DNA of 7,490 bases from Bacillota bacterium (GTDB lineage: Bacteria > Bacillota > Clostridia > Peptostreptococcales > Anaerovoracaceae), in the NCBI GenBank assembly GCA_017523605.1, contig JAFWVZ010000203.1:1-7490 (forward strand), written 5' to 3'. The position numbers were made by a program, and so were the translations under genes. The notes beneath the pieces are model-generated. The model saw only the letters and a list, made by a program, of their open reading frames with translations. It had not been told where the DNA came from and did no database searches. Below, piece by piece: positions 5,666-7,490 of the stretch; the stretch's first letter is position 1; each line of letters starts with the position of its first letter.

Positions 5666-6175
5666 ATGCGAGGGATAACTCATTTTTTGGCCGGAGCGGC
5701 CGCAGGACTCTATTACTGCACTACGCTCCCGGAAACAGATGTAAAGACGCTCGGCATAATAACAGGCGTTTCGGCGGCAGCGTCGCTGCTTCCGGACATA
5801 GACGTGCGCGGCAGCAAGGCTTCCGTAAACGTGGGGAACAACCTTACGAGCGTAGTAAGGCTCTTTACCTCGCACAGAGGATTCTTCCATTCGCCGCTGT
5901 GCTGGGCCATAATTGCGGCTGCGGTCTGGTATTTCTATCCGCAGCATCTTACATTTATAATAGCGGGGCTTATAGGCGCGCTGTCGCACGTGTTCCTGGA
6001 CATGTGGAACAAGAAGGGCGTGCCGCTTTTCTTCCCCTATCCTAAAAAGATAAGCCTTATGGACATTAAGACCGGCGGCGGCATAGACGCAATGCTTTCG
6101 GCGGTATTTCTGATCTTATGCATATATTTCGCAGGCAAAAAGGCGGGCCTGCTGGAACTGCTGATAAACAGATAG
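5666..6175 (+). CDS. YdjM/DUF457-type membrane-bound metal-dependent hydrolase
   Basis: This 169-residue membrane protein matches the YdjM family (PF04307, COG1988), annotated as membrane-bound metal-dependent hydrolases of unknown substrate. The family's conserved polar residues are all present: H6 in 'THFLAG', D44 and D46 in LLPDID, H70 and H75 in HRGFFHS, H108 and D112 in SHVFLD, then the GVPLFFPY stretch at 118-125. About four hydrophobic segments surround them, placing the presumed metal site near the membrane face. The start follows AAAGGGG (5651-5657). In E. coli ydjM is repressed by LexA, and a good SOS-box match overlaps this promoter, so DNA-damage induction is a reasonable inference. 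The length is normal for small members. The gene seems functionally separate from the transporter/URO-D module. Confidence 0.88.
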   Translation: MRGITHFLAGAAAGLYYCTTLPETDVKTLGIITGVSAAASLLPDIDVRGSKASVNVGNNLTSVVRLFTSHRGFFHSPLCWAIIAAAVWYFYPQHLTFIIAGLIGALSHVFLDMWNKKGVPLFFPYPKKISLMDIKTGGGIDAMLSAVFLILCIYFAGKKAGLLELLINR

Positions 6176-6186
6176 GGCGATTTTTA

Positions 6187-6215
6187 TTGCAAATCCCGCG
6201 GTTTTATTCCATAAT
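6187..6215 (+). promoter_or_regulatory. Promoter of the cupin gene
   Basis: TTGCAA (6187-6192), a 17-bp spacer and CATAAT (6210-6215) predict a start near 6222 and a leader of about 95 nt, long for this window. Confidence 0.55.
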
Positions 6216-6264
6216 TTCATATGACGGACCGCAGGCAGGCGATCCGGAAAAGATGCCGCGCACG

Positions 6265-6311
6265 CTCCCCGGACAGATAGTAAGCATCCGGGGCAGAGGC
6301 AGCAGGGGAGG
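6265..6311 (+). promoter_or_regulatory. Cupin leader with competing hairpin and anti-Shine-Dalgarno pairing
   Basis: CCCCGGA (6267-6273) can pair with TCCGGGG (6287-6293), leaving the ribosome site GGGGAGG (6305-6311) free. Alternatively CTCCCC (6265-6270) can pair with GGGGAG (6305-6310) and hide it. The two folds use the same bases and exclude each other, as in translational switches. No known riboswitch class was recognised. Confidence 0.4.
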
Positions 6312-6317
6312 TTTAAA

Positions 6318-6812
6318 ATGTCGGAAGTAAAAACATATTACAATAACGAAGGTCCTAAAGGTGCTCAGGTGGTCTGCGAGCTTAAGCTGCCGCCGTACCA
6401 CGCAACGCCGGAAGCCGTAGCAAAATACGAAAAATACGGGAAGCGCATCCTGTGGATAGACAGCAACGTGGTTCCGGGAAGCTTTCAGATGAACTCTTCC
6501 TGGTACTTCCACCCCAACAAGCCGGAGGGCGAAGTGGTTGTGGATAAGAACCTGCCGGCAACACAGTCGCACGTTCACGAGGACGCGGACGAGATCGTTG
6601 CCTTCTACGGCTCGGACCCGGAACATCCGGAAGAGCTCAACGGCGAGATAGAATTCTGGATAGACGGCGAAAGGTACGTGTTTACCAAGAGCGTTATGAT
6701 ATTCCTGCCCGCCGGCATGCCGCACGGACCGCTCTTCATCCTTAAGGTGGACAAGCCCATCTTCCATTATTCCGTAGTTACAAGCAGGGAATACAGTTTC
6801 GAAGGCAAATAG
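6318..6812 (+). CDS. Single-domain cupin protein (164 aa)
   Basis: This is a small soluble protein with one cupin beta-barrel. Cupin motif 1 is visible as SHVHEDADEIVAFYG, with H85, H87 and E92 spaced H-x-H-x4-E as for metal binding. Motif 2 is IFLPAGMPHGPL with H136, the fourth expected ligand. The region between them (about residues 99-122) is longer than in the simplest cupins. The N-terminal 70 residues carry an extra strand-rich part, so the domain starts late in the chain. The start is well set by GGGGAGG (6305-6311). With all four ligands it probably binds Fe, Mn, Zn or Ni, but cupins include isomerases, dioxygenases and sensors, and no substrate can be named. It may serve the URO-D-like pathway upstream, although two unrelated genes lie between and it has its own promoter. 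Confidence 0.85.
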   Translation: MSEVKTYYNNEGPKGAQVVCELKLPPYHATPEAVAKYEKYGKRILWIDSNVVPGSFQMNSSWYFHPNKPEGEVVVDKNLPATQSHVHEDADEIVAFYGSDPEHPEELNGEIEFWIDGERYVFTKSVMIFLPAGMPHGPLFILKVDKPIFHYSVVTSREYSFEGK

Positions 6813-6827
6813 ACAGCGTTAACAAAG

Positions 6828-6846
6828 GGTCCGGACGAAACGGACC
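6828..6846 (+). repeat. Small hairpin between the cupin gene and the TTG-start ORF
   Basis: GGTCCG (6828-6833) and CGGACC (6841-6846) form a 6-bp stem with a 7-nt loop. There is no T tract. It lies 8 nt before the AGAAGG ribosome site of the next ORF and may affect its translation. Confidence 0.35.
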
Positions 6847-6867
6847 ATCGCAGAAGAAGGTATTACA

Positions 6868-7113
6868 TTGGCACTTATTTTCAAGTACGCAATACAGCTT
6901 AAGGAGATAGCTAAGGAGCGCTACGGTCTTACCATGGAGGAGACCGACAACTGCGCGGGCCAGTTCTTTACGTTCGACAAGCCCATCCCGCAGGAGTTTA
7001 AAGATTTTATAACCATGTTTCTGGACGACAGGAAGATGGCCCCCATGTTCTGGGACGAGAAGAGCTTTTCCGTAAGGAGCCTGTACGGAAGCAAGCACGA
7101 CATACCGCTCTGA
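6868..7113 (+). CDS. Small uncharacterised protein with TTG start (81 aa)
   Basis: I do not recognise this protein. The case for a gene is a Shine-Dalgarno AGAAGG (6855-6860) seven bases before a TTG codon, an open frame of 81 residues with balanced composition, 55 bp spacing from the cupin gene, and a terminator 45 bp after the stop. No ATG or GTG fits better at the 5' end. The product is probably soluble: an amphipathic N-terminal helix (LIFKYAIQLKEIAKERYGL), then 'FFTFDKPIPQEFKDFITMFLDDRK' across the middle and a W/F-containing end. It lacks transmembrane segments and Cys pairs. It could be co-transcribed with the cupin gene. Confidence 0.65.
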   Translation: MALIFKYAIQLKEIAKERYGLTMEETDNCAGQFFTFDKPIPQEFKDFITMFLDDRKMAPMFWDEKSFSVRSLYGSKHDIPL

Positions 7114-7158
7114 CCGGCGGCGCGGGCTTCTGGTCTGCAGCGTTTAAGGCAAACAATT

Positions 7159-7187
7159 AAGCCGCGGAGATCGGTCCGCGGCTTTTT
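7159..7187. terminator. Intrinsic terminator after the small ORF
   Basis: AAGCCGCGGA (7159-7168) and TCCGCGGCTT (7175-7184) form a perfect 10-bp stem with a 6-nt loop, ending in five Ts (7183-7187). On the minus strand it runs into TTAATTGTTT, so it may also back up termination of the leftward gene. Confidence 0.88.
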
Positions 7188-7198
7188 GCATAGTAAGA

Positions 7199-7217
7199 CC
7201 CCGCGCCAGACGCGGGG
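7199..7217 (-). terminator. Hairpin downstream of the leftward ABC-F-like gene
   Basis: CCCCGCG (7199-7205) and CGCGGGG (7211-7217) form a 7-bp GC stem with a 5-nt loop, about 30 bp past the stop of the leftward gene. Read on the minus strand it is followed by TCTTACTATG, a weak T tail. It may act with the neighbouring stronger terminator. Confidence 0.55.
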
Positions 7218-7248
7218 CCGGCTGATCAATTGTATTCTTCGGAAGCAC

Positions 7249-7490
7249 CTACTGCAGTTCCATCCAGTGCCAGTAGGCGTCGTCCAGGGCGGCTTTGGCT
7301 TCCTCCAGCAGCTTGGCGGTCTGCGCGGCTTTTGCGGGGTCTCCGAAGACCTCCGGCTTGCAGAGTTCCGCTTCTAGGTCTGCTATTTTCTGCTCCGCGT
7401 CCTTAACGGCTTTCTCCGCGTTTTCCAGCTGCTTTGCTGCTCTTCGGGCAGCGGCGCTGGCTTCTTTTTTTGCCTTGTAGGCATCTGCGC
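7249..7490 (-). CDS. ABC-F family ATPase, C-terminal coiled coil (partial)
   Basis: The frame is open from the window edge to a stop whose complement is CTA at 7249-7251; 79 residues are visible and the start lies outside. The sequence is Ala/Lys/Glu-rich and strongly helical: 'AAKQLENAEKAVKDAEQKIADLEAEL' spans about residues 17-42, then CKPEVFGDPAKAAQTAKLLEEA, then ALDDAYWHWMELQ. The order 'helix with E-L-E, short P-E-V-F-x-D-P turn, second helix ending in a W-x-x-L' is that of the C-terminal coiled-coil domain of Uup/YdiF-type ABC-F proteins, which act on the ribosome or bind nucleic acid. The ATPase domains are outside the window, so the subfamily is open. The plus-strand frames over this segment are shadows. 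Confidence 0.75.
   Translation of the reverse strand, partial: ADAYKAKKEASAAARRAAKQLENAEKAVKDAEQKIADLEAELCKPEVFGDPAKAAQTAKLLEEAKAALDDAYWHWMELQ

Noticed and set aside
6253..6330. Short upstream reading frame in the cupin leader, overlapping the cupin start
   Set aside because: It has only a poor ribosome site and an Arg/Gly-rich product without a repeated regulatory codon, so a leader peptide is not supported.
1..7490. CRISPR array, insertion sequence, prophage or defence system
   Set aside because: No regularly spaced repeats, transposase, integrase or defence-type genes were seen on either strand.

Overview
This window looks like chromosomal DNA from an anaerobic Firmicute, probably Clostridia. 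The genes have strong AGGAGG-type ribosome sites, often use AGA/AGG arginine and ATA isoleucine codons, and are separated by compact intrinsic terminators. The gene families (PucR regulator, GPH symporter, URO-D-like enzyme, ABC-F) also fit. GC content seems to be near 50-55% by eye. The assignment is an inference; no rRNA or other taxonomic marker is present.

Layout: (1) the 3' end of lysS (class II lysyl-tRNA synthetase), then a roughly 100-nt 3' UTR with a hairpin and a bidirectional terminator; (2) a leftward PucR-type regulator; (3) a 286-bp divergent control region rich in repeats and palindromes; (4) a rightward GPH/MFS symporter; (5) a long-stem hairpin overlapping a promoter, then a URO-D/MtaA-superfamily enzyme and a strong terminator; (6) a small unknown membrane protein; (7) a YdjM-type membrane metal-dependent hydrolase whose promoter contains a good match to the Gram-positive LexA/SOS box; (8) a cupin with its own promoter and a possibly switch-like leader; (9) a small TTG-start ORF and a terminator; (10) the 3' end of a leftward gene whose product resembles the C-terminal coiled coil of ABC-F ATPases.

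The regulator, transporter and URO-D-like enzyme look like one uptake-and-conversion module. The PucR protein would sense a small molecule, the symporter would import it, and the URO-D-like enzyme would act on it. That enzyme is not HemE and lacks the Cys of the His-x-Cys metal site of the MtaA/CmuA methyltransferases, so its chemistry is open. The cupin may or may not belong to this module. The points most worth checking are the altered active site, the operator-like DNA before the symporter, the SOS-box match before the ydjM-like gene, and the anti-Shine-Dalgarno leader of the cupin gene. The window shows no CRISPR array, insertion sequence, tRNA or rRNA.
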